NCBI GenBank assembly: GCA_017458265.1
Contig: JAFTFV010000065.1
Span: 1-64,000 of the forward strand
Direction of reading: 5' to 3'
Source: Bacteroidales bacterium
GTDB taxonomy: Bacteria; Bacteroidota; Bacteroidia; Bacteroidales; UBA932
Length of the DNA: 64,000 nucleotides
The notes under the pieces are model-generated. The model was given only the letters and a program-made list of their open reading frames with translations, searched no databases and was not told the DNA's origin. This document shows, piece by piece, positions 16,065 through 23,891 of the stretch (position 1 is its first letter; every line of letters begins with the position of its first letter). A program made the translations under genes and the position numbers.

Positions 16065-16810
16065 ACAAGTGCGAATATGCGCCGGAGGCTTTCCGGCTCT
16101 CCGGAAAAATACAAATCGACGGAAAATGGTCCCTGACCGGTTTCTATGCCCCTTTCCTGGAGTACTCGGACGGTCTGGCGGGCTACCGCCGGGGCCGGGT
16201 CTATCACCTTTACTCCGGGGCCTGCCAGCTTTTCGATGACAGGACGGAGGAAAGGATAATGTGTGCAGCCGAGGACTATGGTGTCGGCACCGGCATCGAG
16301 GAGCGGCTGGAGGGATGCGCGCACGACCGATTCGGCCTTGGGCCCGTCAAGGATTCCGCCCTCGACGAGTTCCACAAAGCCCTGGCCCACGTGCTCCACA
16401 ATCTTCACGTCATCCTCATACAGGCCCCTTGTCTTGAGGTATTTCGAGCCCTTGAGCGTTCCGGCGGTTGCAAGAACCCCTATGACTCCGCTCTTTGTTC
16501 CCAACGCTGCAGGCTTAACGGCAGGCTCCATGCCGATGAAAGGCACCTCCGGATACTCCGTCCTAAGGGTCGCTATGGCCGCTGCAGTTGCGGTGTTGCA
16601 GGCTACCACTATAATATCGGCCCCCATACCAAGAAGGATGTCCGTGATGGCACGGGCGCGATCCTGGATATACTCTGCGGTCTTTTCTCCGTAAGGGCAG
16701 TGGGCGTTGTCAGAAAAATAGACATATCTTTCCTTCGGGAGAACCTTTACAAGTTCCCTGTACACAGAAAGACCTCCGCTTCCGGAATCAAAGATGCCGA
16801 TTGTAGCCAT
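16061..16810 (-). CDS. murI: Glutamate racemase
   Basis: The 249-residue cytoplasmic enzyme makes D-glutamate for peptidoglycan. It has the cofactor-free racemase signature: Asp8 in FDSGSGG, Cys71 in VACNTATAA, Cys182 and His184 in GCTHYPF. The start is supported by a TATATTTG box ending 7 bp upstream. It is the first gene of the murI-namZ operon. The divergent promoter region is filled by a dispersed repeat. Confidence 0.95.
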   Translation of the reverse strand: MATIGIFDSGSGGLSVYRELVKVLPKERYVYFSDNAHCPYGEKTAEYIQDRARAITDILLGMGADIIVVACNTATAAAIATLRTEYPEVPFIGMEPAVKPAALGTKSGVIGVLATAGTLKGSKYLKTRGLYEDDVKIVEHVGQGFVELVEGGILDGPKAESVVRASLQPLLDAGADTIVLGCTHYPFLRPVIEKLAGPGVKVIDPAPAVARQTVRVLQERGIETGQGPFSVDLYFSGEPESLRRIFALV

Positions 16811-16817
16811 ATCAATG

Positions 16818-16825
16818 CAAATATA
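16818..16825 (-). promoter_or_regulatory. TATATTTG -7 box of murI
   Basis: It matches TAnnTTTG on the minus strand, with only 7 bp to the ATG, so the message is nearly leaderless. Its -33 region falls inside the repeat at 16836-16884. Confidence 0.7.
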
Positions 16826-16835
16826 ATCAAAAAAA

Positions 16836-16884
16836 CGTCGGCGGCGACATTTTCGGCCTTTTTTGACACCCCCGGCGTCGGGGG
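16836..16884 (-). repeat. Inverted copy of the GACGCCGG-type dispersed repeat
   Basis: On the minus strand it reads CCCCCGACGCCGGGGGTGTC, then an A-run and GGCCGAAAATGTC. This matches the copies at 13263 and 13307, including the tail. It lies between the divergent murI and DUF4922-type promoters. Confidence 0.8.
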
Positions 16885-16899
16885 CAATCGGAAAATAAC

Positions 16900-16907
16900 T
16901 ATATTTG
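16900..16907 (+). promoter_or_regulatory. TATATTTG -7 box of the DUF4922/SpoIID-like gene
   Basis: It matches TAnnTTTG, 6 bp before the ATG at 16914. Almost no leader is possible. The -33 region again falls in the repeat. Confidence 0.7.
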
Positions 16908-16913
16908 CATTAT

Positions 16914-18482
16914 ATGGCAAAGGATATCGATAAGTTTGTACATGACCAGCTGTCGGTGTGGCCTCAGGTTGCCGCAAAATACCGCGCACTGAAGACCGCC
17001 CCTACGCGTCAACTGCCCATCGGCGGGCTGCTTGTGACCATCCAGTCAAATCCCGGACGCCTTCCGGTCTTCGACCACGGATGCCCGCTGTGCGAAGAAA
17101 ACTATATGGAGCATCAGCACGCCCTGCCGTTCGAAGGACGCAAGGGCAGAAAGTACAATATCCTTGTCAACCGAGCACCAATTTTCCCCAACCATCTGGT
17201 AATAACGCGTGACATTCACGCCCCACAGACCATCTGGCACCGTTTTCCGGACATGCTTGACCTTGCCCAGGAACTGGACGGCTACATGGTTTTCTACAAC
17301 AGCGTACACAGCGGTACATCAGTACCGGGCCATGCACATTTCCAGGCATGCCCCAAAGGATATATGCCACTGGAAAGGGCCGCGGAAAGGCTTCTGAGAG
17401 GCATATCGGCAGAGGGAGGCAAAGTGCCGGAAGCGATGTCGGCAGAGATTGAATTCCTGGCATCTGTGAGGGATGCGCAGCTGTTCCATTACAAGAAGTT
17501 CAACAGGGGCATCTTCATGCTGCGGGCAAAGACCTCAAAGTCCATGGCAAAGATATTCTACCGCCTTCTTGACTGTACAAGCCTCTTTGCCGAAGAAGCC
17601 GAGCCGCGCTTCAACGCTTTCGCATACACCTCCGAGGGCGAATACAGAGCCATAGTGATACTCCGGACGGAAGCCCGTCCGCGCCGGTATTTCATGAAGG
17701 GAGAGGAGAATTTCGCCATCAGCCCCGGTGCTGCCGAAATGGCCGGCTTCGTAGTGGTTCCCGAGGAGAAGGACTTCCCCCGCCTGGACAGATTGGTCAT
17801 GGAAGAAATCTATGCCGATGTCACCCTGTCCGAGGCCGACGAAAAACGCATCCTATGGCGCCTTGTCCGCACCCAGCCGCGCATTGAGGTGGGAATAGCC
17901 CACGAAAGGGAAATAACCTTTGAGATAATCTCCGACGGTGCCGGCCCGCAGAAAGTTTCATACCGCGAGGGCAAAATCGACTACAACGGAGTTTTGTACG
18001 ACGAACTTCTTTTCGAGGCACCCACCATCTCAACCCTCTTTGCAGAGCCGTCCTTCATAATATATGGGCACAGTGAATACCGGTTTGCCGGTGCGCTCAA
18101 GTTCGTCATCGACGCAGGGAAGGTACAGGCCATCAACATCATCGGCCTGGAAGATTATCTGGTGGGAGCGCTGTCGGCCGGAGGCACTTCCGTCGATGCG
18201 CTGGAAGAATCGGCAATAGAAATACGCAGGTGGGCCCTCAAGGCAATGGAGGCCAGGAAAAACGCGCACAAGACTGTACTGGAAACTGGTATTTCGGGCA
18301 CTCCGTCACTGGTTACATGGCTTGACACTACTGACGCCTGCCATCTCCCTGCCAGGGAAGACGTCCACACCAGTTTCGACATCTGCGCCGGGGCACACTG
18401 CCGTCCTTATCAGGGGATAATGGGCATTGACAGCACCGAGGTGCGCCTTGCCGTTGATGAAACCTGGGGAAGGTCAGAGTAG
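16914..18482 (+). CDS. HIT/GalT-like nucleotidyltransferase fused to a degenerate SpoIID-like domain (DUF4922)
   Basis: The 522-residue protein has no signal peptide. Residues about 1-315 resemble DUF4922 and GDP-galactose phosphorylase-like proteins: CPLCEEN (Cys57, Cys60) and the HxHxQ motif HAHFQ (His140, His142, Gln144), the nucleotidyl-transfer site of this superfamily. Residues about 322-522 resemble SpoIID/LytB: FAGALKFVIDAGKVQAINIIGLEDYLVG. Where active SpoIID proteins have a catalytic Glu (SEM motif), this protein has SAGGT, so lytic activity looks lost. The role is unknown; sugar-nucleotide chemistry linked to the cell wall is a guess. Its end overlaps the converging NUDIX gene by 9 bp. 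Confidence 0.75.
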   Translation: MAKDIDKFVHDQLSVWPQVAAKYRALKTAPTRQLPIGGLLVTIQSNPGRLPVFDHGCPLCEENYMEHQHALPFEGRKGRKYNILVNRAPIFPNHLVITRDIHAPQTIWHRFPDMLDLAQELDGYMVFYNSVHSGTSVPGHAHFQACPKGYMPLERAAERLLRGISAEGGKVPEAMSAEIEFLASVRDAQLFHYKKFNRGIFMLRAKTSKSMAKIFYRLLDCTSLFAEEAEPRFNAFAYTSEGEYRAIVILRTEARPRRYFMKGEENFAISPGAAEMAGFVVVPEEKDFPRLDRLVMEEIYADVTLSEADEKRILWRLVRTQPRIEVGIAHEREITFEIISDGAGPQKVSYREGKIDYNGVLYDELLFEAPTISTLFAEPSFIIYGHSEYRFAGALKFVIDAGKVQAINIIGLEDYLVGALSAGGTSVDALEESAIEIRRWALKAMEARKNAHKTVLETGISGTPSLVTWLDTTDACHLPAREDVHTSFDICAGAHCRPYQGIMGIDSTEVRLAVDETWGRSE

Positions 18483-19064
18483 GGAAAGAAGCATTTCCCG
18501 TATCTTTGCATATTCGGCTTCAAAATCAGGGGTAAGGATGCCCTTGCCGACAGCCGCATCTATCTCTTCCGCTGTCCACCATTTTCCGCCGTCGATTTCA
18601 AGTTCGTTCACGGTCAGGTCAGGATGACCAACATAGGCGAACATCACGACCAGTTCACGTTCGCGGTCGCTTTCCCACAGGAAGGTGCCAATGAATGAAG
18701 GGTTGAATTCCAGGAGGCCGATTTCTTCTGCCGCTTCCCTGTACAGGGCCTCAAGCGCCTGTTCCCCGTAGGAGATATGCCCACCTACCGAAGAATCCCA
18801 CATTCCTGGGCAGATGCGCTTTCTCATCGAACGCTTCTGGAGGAAAATGTTCCCCATCCTGTCAATGACGTGAAGGTGCACGACCGGATGGAGTGCACGG
18901 CTGCCGCCGTGGCACCACATGCGGGGTGCCTGTCCAAAGACTATCCCGTTGTCGTCAATGAGCGGCAACATCTCTCCGGGAGGGAGTACGGGGCGGCCGG
19001 GACGGTCTGCCGAAGGTTTCGGATACAGAGGGGCGGGGTCGGCAGGATACAGGATATCGAACAT
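18474..19064 (-). CDS. NUDIX hydrolase
   Basis: The 196-residue protein contains a complete NUDIX box, GHISYGEQALEALYREAAEEIG, which fits GX5EX7REUXEEXGU and binds Mg2+ with the diphosphate substrate. The approach sequence HPVVHLHVIDRMGNIFLQKRS resembles the YfcD/isopentenyl-diphosphate-isomerase-like branch. The substrate is undetermined. It starts 4 bp after the transporter gene and closes a four-gene operon. Confidence 0.88.
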   Translation of the reverse strand: MFDILYPADPAPLYPKPSADRPGRPVLPPGEMLPLIDDNGIVFGQAPRMWCHGGSRALHPVVHLHVIDRMGNIFLQKRSMRKRICPGMWDSSVGGHISYGEQALEALYREAAEEIGLLEFNPSFIGTFLWESDRERELVVMFAYVGHPDLTVNELEIDGGKWWTAEEIDAAVGKGILTPDFEAEYAKIREMLLSLL

Positions 19065-19068
19065 AACG

Positions 19069-20754
19069 CTACGCCATTGCTATAAGGACCAGCACCTGCG
19101 CCACAAGAACCCTCATGAACATGGAGAGAGGATACACCGTTGCATAATTGACAGAGGTATAGTCGCTGCCATACATGTTCTGGGCGAAAGCAAGGACAGG
19201 AGGATTGGTGCAGGAACCGCTGATGAGGCCGCAGATCTGATAGAAGTTGAGCTTGCACAGAAGCCTTGCGACCACGAATGTAATGATAAGGGGAACAAGG
19301 GTGATAAGCGCACCATAAAGAATCCACCAGTAACCGCCTCCGGTGATGGAACTCCAGAAGGTTCCGCCAGCTCCGATACCCACGGCTGCAAGGAAGAGCG
19401 AGATGCCGATTTCCCTGATCATGAGGTTGGCGCTGGTCGTCACATAAGTAGTAATCTTATACTTGGGCCCGAAATGGCCGAGAAGGATAGCAATGATGAG
19501 AGGGCCGCCGGCAAGACCAAGTTTAATAGCCTGCGGAATACCGGGGAACCTGATTGGAATGGAGCCGAAGATGATACCTACGACGATACCCAGGAAGATT
19601 GGCACCAGATTGGGCTTGTTCAGGGCATTTGCCGAATTACCCACCTTGGATGCAAGATGATCGATATTCTTTTCCGAACCTACACACATGAGACCGTCAC
19701 CTACCTGGATGTAGAGATCCGGAGCCGCGACAAGTTCAACACCGGCGCGGATAACCCTGGTGACGCTCACGCCATATGCACCACGGAAGTGAAGGTCCTT
19801 GAGGCGCTTACCGGTGAGTGACGAGTTAGTGACAACGATGCGGCGGGTTACAAGATAGTGGTCCCTTTCAATCCAGTCGTTGTGATGCATGGGGACCTCC
19901 TTGCCAAAGAGGATGCGGAGTTTGTCAACCTCCGGCTGGGAAGTGACTATGAGCACCTTGTCCCCTTCATCGAGAACGGTATCACCCGTGGGGAAGGAAA
20001 TCTTGTCGCCTTTCATGATGCGTGAAACGACAAAATCCCCGCCGAACTGCTGGATGACATCGTAAAGCTTTTTCCCGAAGATTGCAGGATTCTCAACCTC
20101 TACATGCATGCGGCGGGCGTGGTCTTTCTGAGACTCCGATGCCTCCATCTGTTCAAGTTCCTTCTTATGGTCTACCTTGAAGATGGCCTTGCCCAGGATA
20201 AGGACCAGTATGACACCTATAACGCCGATCGGATAGGCCACGGCATAGCCGGATGCCATAGACGCAGACTGAGACAGGGCGGTCACGGGGTCTGCCCCGC
20301 CGGATACCGAAACGTCCACGAAAGTCTGCTGCGCGGCACCAAGGCCGGGAGTGTTGGTAACCGCACCGGACATGACGCCAACCATGGTCTTGAGGTCTAC
20401 ATGGGCGACAACGGATATCACATAGGTCATCGCTACTGCAAGAAGTATGTTCATCACGGCCAGAAGATTCATCTTGAGACCGCCGCTCTTGAACGAATGG
20501 AAGAAGCCGGGGCCCACCTGCAGGCCGATTGAGAATACAAACAGGATAAGGCCGAATTCCTTGACAAAACTGAGGACCTGAGCATCGGCACGGAAGCCAA
20601 GATGGCCCATGAGAATGCCGATGAAAAGAATCCAGGTCGACCCCAGTGAAATGCCTTTGAACTTGAACCGGCCAAGGTAAATGCCGATTCCGATTACAAA
20701 TGCTACCAGAAGTATCGTGTGTGCAACACCGGTTCCGAAAAAGAGATCTCGCAT
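19069..20754 (-). CDS. YidE/YbjL-type transporter (aspartate:alanine antiporter family) with two RCK_C domains
   Basis: The 561-residue inner-membrane protein has two hydrophobic halves of about five to six helices each. The repeated family motif appears in GVMSGAVTNTPGLGAAQQ and GLISGSCTNPPVLAFAQN. Between the halves (about residues 205-375) are two TrkA-C/RCK_C regulatory modules. Relatives such as AspT exchange aspartate and alanine, but most YidE proteins have no known substrate. It sits 7 bp after the thioesterase gene. Confidence 0.85.
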   Translation of the reverse strand: MRDLFFGTGVAHTILLVAFVIGIGIYLGRFKFKGISLGSTWILFIGILMGHLGFRADAQVLSFVKEFGLILFVFSIGLQVGPGFFHSFKSGGLKMNLLAVMNILLAVAMTYVISVVAHVDLKTMVGVMSGAVTNTPGLGAAQQTFVDVSVSGGADPVTALSQSASMASGYAVAYPIGVIGVILVLILGKAIFKVDHKKELEQMEASESQKDHARRMHVEVENPAIFGKKLYDVIQQFGGDFVVSRIMKGDKISFPTGDTVLDEGDKVLIVTSQPEVDKLRILFGKEVPMHHNDWIERDHYLVTRRIVVTNSSLTGKRLKDLHFRGAYGVSVTRVIRAGVELVAAPDLYIQVGDGLMCVGSEKNIDHLASKVGNSANALNKPNLVPIFLGIVVGIIFGSIPIRFPGIPQAIKLGLAGGPLIIAILLGHFGPKYKITTYVTTSANLMIREIGISLFLAAVGIGAGGTFWSSITGGGYWWILYGALITLVPLIITFVVARLLCKLNFYQICGLISGSCTNPPVLAFAQNMYGSDYTSVNYATVYPLSMFMRVLVAQVLVLIAMA

Positions 20755-20761
20755 AATCTTT

Positions 20762-21508
20762 CTAAAAATCTATCTTTGCCGTAAAGCAGGACTTTCCTTC
20801 AGAACGTCCCTCTACCCACCATGAATTGCCATCCTTCAGGCGAAATATCTGTATTGTCTGCCCGAGGGTGGTTTCCTTGTTGAAATTGACAAATACATCC
20901 TTGACAGGAGCAAAGACTTCATCCTGAGGGATATGGTCCATGGCCCAGACAATATATCTGACATTGTTAGTGTGGCCTATGATGTCTATGTCTGAATAAC
21001 TGACGGTATGCTCCCCTGCCGCCTCCATTTCCAAGTCTTTCGGGAGTTGCAGCTTGGGTGCGGGTTCTGCGATTGCGTCATCGACGGGGCCGTCAACCTG
21101 CAGGAGATGTTCCATTTCCTCCGGACGTACAAGACGGCGTGTTTCCTCATTCATCACAACCCATGAACTGGTAGCCCTCACAAGGTGCTCTCCGTTTTCT
21201 CCCTGCATGTCAAAATCCCTCAGGTAGAACAGCCCGCCGGCGCCTTTATGCCATGTGAAAAGATGGACGTAATTCCTCCAGAGAGCACTGTTCTCAAAGC
21301 GCACGTGCATCCTGGAAAGGACCCAGGCAGTATGGTGTACGTGAAGCGTAGTATAGCCGAATCCAAGCTCTTCTGCAGCCCAATAGGCTATTTCCTGAGC
21401 CATATCCATGAAACCGGCCGGAGTAAGGGCTGTGTCCCTTCCGGTCTGATAACAGGGGATGCAAATGTCAGTTCGAAATTTGTAGCCGTCACGGCTCACT
21501 GGTTTCAT
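20762..21508 (-). CDS. Acyl-ACP thioesterase
   Basis: The 248-residue double-hotdog enzyme hydrolyses acyl-ACP to free fatty acid. The first hotdog covers about residues 1-130 ([32 protein letters not shown]). The second carries the catalytic-type segment [21 protein letters not shown]. The length matches bacterial FatA/FatB-like proteins (PF01643). Its ATG overlaps the stop of the HU-like gene (ATGA). Confidence 0.88.
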   Translation of the reverse strand: MKPVSRDGYKFRTDICIPCYQTGRDTALTPAGFMDMAQEIAYWAAEELGFGYTTLHVHHTAWVLSRMHVRFENSALWRNYVHLFTWHKGAGGLFYLRDFDMQGENGEHLVRATSSWVVMNEETRRLVRPEEMEHLLQVDGPVDDAIAEPAPKLQLPKDLEMEAAGEHTVSYSDIDIIGHTNNVRYIVWAMDHIPQDEVFAPVKDVFVNFNKETTLGQTIQIFRLKDGNSWWVEGRSEGKSCFTAKIDF

Positions 21509-22326
21509 AAGCTATGCAGGATTTCAAGTTCTTCGGGAGAATACAGATAATAGTCAAGCCAGTCAGGTGCCACACGGCCAACGACAGCCAGGGCTATACA
21601 TGCAATGACTGATACTACGAGTATCCAGATCAGTATTCTCAGTAATATGGGAAGACGTTTGGTGGCTTTTTCCGTGGCCGGAGATTCCTCGGCTTCGCTC
21701 GGAATGACAGGAACCGGGTCAGGTTCTGAGGCAGGTTCCGGTTCTGCAACGGGCTCAGGTTCTGCTTCCGGTTCGGGTTCAGCTACCGGTTCGGGTTCAG
21801 CTACCGGCTCGGGTTCAGCTACCGGCTCCGGTTCAGCTACCGGTTCGGGCTCGAGCATTTGGGCAAGGTTGGATACGGCCTCCTGGACCTCTTCAGGGGT
21901 TTCCTCGTGGGTTTTGAGTGAAACAGGTTCAAGGCCGAAGCCTTCGGGGTATATGTCCAGGTCTTCATCGGCGACGAAGAAGAAGTGGTTCTCCCGGGTT
22001 GCCCTGAGGCGGCCAAGACCGGGGAATACTACTATTTTCCTTGCGACCAGGACTTCCCTCATTTCAGTGAGGAATTCAACGAGGATGCGGGTAGCATCAG
22101 CAATGTTGACGTTGTTGGAAGTGCTGTAGAGGTCTGCGAGGAGGGTATCGTCTCCCTGATGGGGAATGAAATAGAGCCTTCTGTATGGAGGGTTGATGGT
22201 ATAACCCTTGTCTGAGAAAGAGGCCGGAACAAGTTCAGCCATAAAGCTTCCGAGCCCCGGAAGGGTTACGCTGTCGTGATTCATCATCACTTCCTTGACC
22301 ATTGTTGATAGAAGGTCTATATCCAT
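21505..22326 (-). CDS. Membrane-anchored protein with tandem HU-like (CCDC81-type) domains
   Basis: The 273-residue protein starts with two HU/IHF-like modules (about 1-70 and 75-125; [12 protein letters not shown] and [12 protein letters not shown] are the paired strands). These match the CCDC81-type HU domains of Bacteroidota, usually found with a membrane segment and a SPOR domain. Residues 159-206 are an EPEPVA repeat. Residues 207-216 ([10 protein letters not shown]) are encoded by a dispersed repeat. One membrane helix spans about 226-250, followed by a 20-residue tail with no SPOR domain. It may tether DNA or a cell-wall partner at the membrane. It leads the thioesterase-transporter-NUDIX operon. 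Confidence 0.75.
   Translation of the reverse strand: MDIDLLSTMVKEVMMNHDSVTLPGLGSFMAELVPASFSDKGYTINPPYRRLYFIPHQGDDTLLADLYSTSNNVNIADATRILVEFLTEMREVLVARKIVVFPGLGRLRATRENHFFFVADEDLDIYPEGFGLEPVSLKTHEETPEEVQEAVSNLAQMLEPEPVAEPEPVAEPEPVAEPEPVAEPEPEAEPEPVAEPEPASEPDPVPVIPSEAEESPATEKATKRLPILLRILIWILVVSVIACIALAVVGRVAPDWLDYYLYSPEELEILHSL
21681..21709. repeat. Dispersed ATTCC...GGAAT hairpin repeat inside a coding region
   Basis: A 28-base element, differing at three positions from the one at 44988-45015. Read on the minus strand it encodes VIPSEAEES in frame. The ends ATTCC and GGAAT pair; in the other copy both partners have changed (ATTCT and AGAAT), keeping the pairing. Confidence 0.8.
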
Positions 22327-22355
22327 TTGTCCCTGAATGTTTACCGTATAGAGTG

Positions 22356-22363
22356 CAAATGTA
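22356..22363 (-). promoter_or_regulatory. TACATTTG -7 box of the HU-like gene operon
   Basis: It matches TAnnTTTG on the minus strand, about 30 bp before the ATG. The -33 element is not clear. Confidence 0.55.
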
Positions 22364-22410
22364 CAAAAATAATACGGAAAGAAAAAGAATGAATTTTTTT
22401 AACGGAAATG

Positions 22411-22441
22411 TTTGCAGAATCAAAAAAAGATTGTACCTTTG
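22411..22441 (+). promoter_or_regulatory. Consensus promoter of tRNA-Asn (TTTG-N19-TACCTTTG)
   Basis: TTTG at 22411-22414, a 19-bp spacer and TACCTTTG at 22434-22441 form the best Bacteroidota promoter in the window. The tRNA begins 20 bp later. Confidence 0.85.
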
Positions 22442-22461
22442 CAATCCCAACGAAATAACCT

Positions 22462-22535
22462 TCCTCAGTAGCTCAGTTGGTTAGAGCACCTGACTGTTAA
22501 TCAGGGGGTCCTAGGTTCAAGTCCTAGCTGGGGAG
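22462..22535 (+). tRNA. tRNA-Asn (anticodon GTT)
   Basis: The 74-base gene folds as a full cloverleaf. The acceptor stem pairs TCCTCAG with CTGGGGA (one T-G wobble). The D-arm is GCTC/GAGC. The anticodon stem CCTGA/TCAGG holds the loop CTGTTAA, with anticodon GTT reading AAC and AAU. The T-arm is CTAGG-TTCAAGT-CCTAG. The 3' CCA is not encoded and must be added by enzyme. It is transcribed alone from its own promoter. Confidence 0.97.
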
Positions 22536-22537
22536 CA

Positions 22538-22572
22538 AAAAGAAGAGACGCATTTGATGCGCCTCTTCTTTT
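22538..22572. terminator. Bidirectional terminator hairpin after tRNA-Asn
   Basis: AAAAGAAGAG and CGCAT pair with ATGCG and CTCTTCTTTT around a TTG loop, with one A-C mismatch. T-runs occur on both strands. It serves the tRNA and the converging phosphatase gene, whose stop codon lies at its edge. Confidence 0.85.
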
Positions 22573-23878
22573 ATTTACCGAATTCCTTATTCTTGGAAAT
22601 ATCAATCAGATAAGTACGGAGATCTTCCCATTTGTAGTATGGCCCGGTGACGGGTGCAGGGATGGAGACACCGGGAATGAAACACTCAGCAATCGTACGC
22701 TCCTTCTCATTATAGAGCATCTTTACAAGGACTTCACCCTTACGGTTCCTGTAGAATGCCATCTGCAGGTTGGTGCACATGGGGACGACTTCCCACATGT
22801 AATGGCCGTTTTTCCAGGCCTCCCCCACCTTGAAACGCCTGCCCACTCCGTCCAGGCCAAGCAGGCCGGCAAGCGGCATTATGGCACTGTCATGGCCGAA
22901 GCGCAGGTCTGCGGCCACGTTGCCGTCGGCAAGGGCTTTGTCGGCCCTGGTGACAATATCTTCCACCAGCCATTTCTGGGCCCAGATGATGTTGTCTCCC
23001 CAGTCGGCATTGTTGCCCATGGATGCATACATGGTCTCGTTGGAAAACTTCGCAAGGCCGGTGAGTTCTTCTTCGGTGAAATACTTGTAAAGTTCAAGCC
23101 CGCCGGTTTCGTATTTGAGGTCCTGGCAGTCGGCAAGGATGAGATAAAGGTATCGGCCAAGGCGCCAGGGGTCCGGGACAACTTCCTTGACCTTTGGGCT
23201 GTCTGTAAAGAAAGCCGACATTATCCTGGAAGGATCGAAAAGGGCGTGGACAAGGGAGTCTGAAAGGAAGCTGCTCCGCTCCTTGTACTGGTCAGGGGCA
23301 TAATACCCGCGGCAGAGAAGTTCGAAATACTTCTTGCCGGTGATGAAATCGAAGTCGAGCGAAGGAGCATTTCCCTTGAGCTGGGAAGTGAAATTGGCCA
23401 TGCTCAGAAGGCAGCGCTGTATGGTGGAAGACTGGCAGTGAACCGCTTTCTTCCCCTTGAACGCCGGCTTGAAACGCTCGTACATCCGCTGGGAAACGCC
23501 TTTATGTTCAATCCCGCCACGGATGGTGAGTTCTCCGTCCATTCCTTTGTGCTCCCCATACAGGACTTCAAGATCCTTGTAAAGGGCCTTTCCTTCCTCC
23601 GTAAGGACATTTGCCTCGGATGCTTTCAGGAAGTATTTATACGCCTCGGTTCCACCTCCACCAATCTGGCGGCGTGAGCCGTGACGGCCATAATGGCTCA
23701 CATATACGGGCTTGAATCCGCGGGGTGCGGGAGTCTGCGGCCCGGGTGCGGCCTCATAGCTGTGAAAAATACCGCCAAGACGGTCTGTATTGCCGCCCAG
23801 GCCCAGATCATCGGACTGTCCCATGAGTGGGAACAGGGCTGCGATGAAAAGGGCAATGCAGAGTAAGCTCTTTCTCAT
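22571..23878 (-). CDS. Secreted histidine-acid phosphatase (phytase/MINPP-like)
   Basis: The 435-residue protein has a signal peptide (MRKSLLCIALFIAALFPLMG). The branch-2 histidine phosphatase motif is SHYGRHGSRR, with the nucleophile His, and the proton-donor motif is RFGHDSAI. This family includes phytases and multiple inositol polyphosphate phosphatases; the true substrate is unknown. The ATG at 23876-23878 is used because it starts the signal peptide. It is the last gene of the rimP operon direction, 13 bp after the DoxX/MauE gene, and ends in the terminator at 22538-22572. Confidence 0.87.
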   Translation of the reverse strand: MRKSLLCIALFIAALFPLMGQSDDLGLGGNTDRLGGIFHSYEAAPGPQTPAPRGFKPVYVSHYGRHGSRRQIGGGGTEAYKYFLKASEANVLTEEGKALYKDLEVLYGEHKGMDGELTIRGGIEHKGVSQRMYERFKPAFKGKKAVHCQSSTIQRCLLSMANFTSQLKGNAPSLDFDFITGKKYFELLCRGYYAPDQYKERSSFLSDSLVHALFDPSRIMSAFFTDSPKVKEVVPDPWRLGRYLYLILADCQDLKYETGGLELYKYFTEEELTGLAKFSNETMYASMGNNADWGDNIIWAQKWLVEDIVTRADKALADGNVAADLRFGHDSAIMPLAGLLGLDGVGRRFKVGEAWKNGHYMWEVVPMCTNLQMAFYRNRKGEVLVKMLYNEKERTIAECFIPGVSIPAPVTGPYYKWEDLRTYLIDISKNKEFGK

Positions 23879-23891
23879 ATTTCGTATAAGG

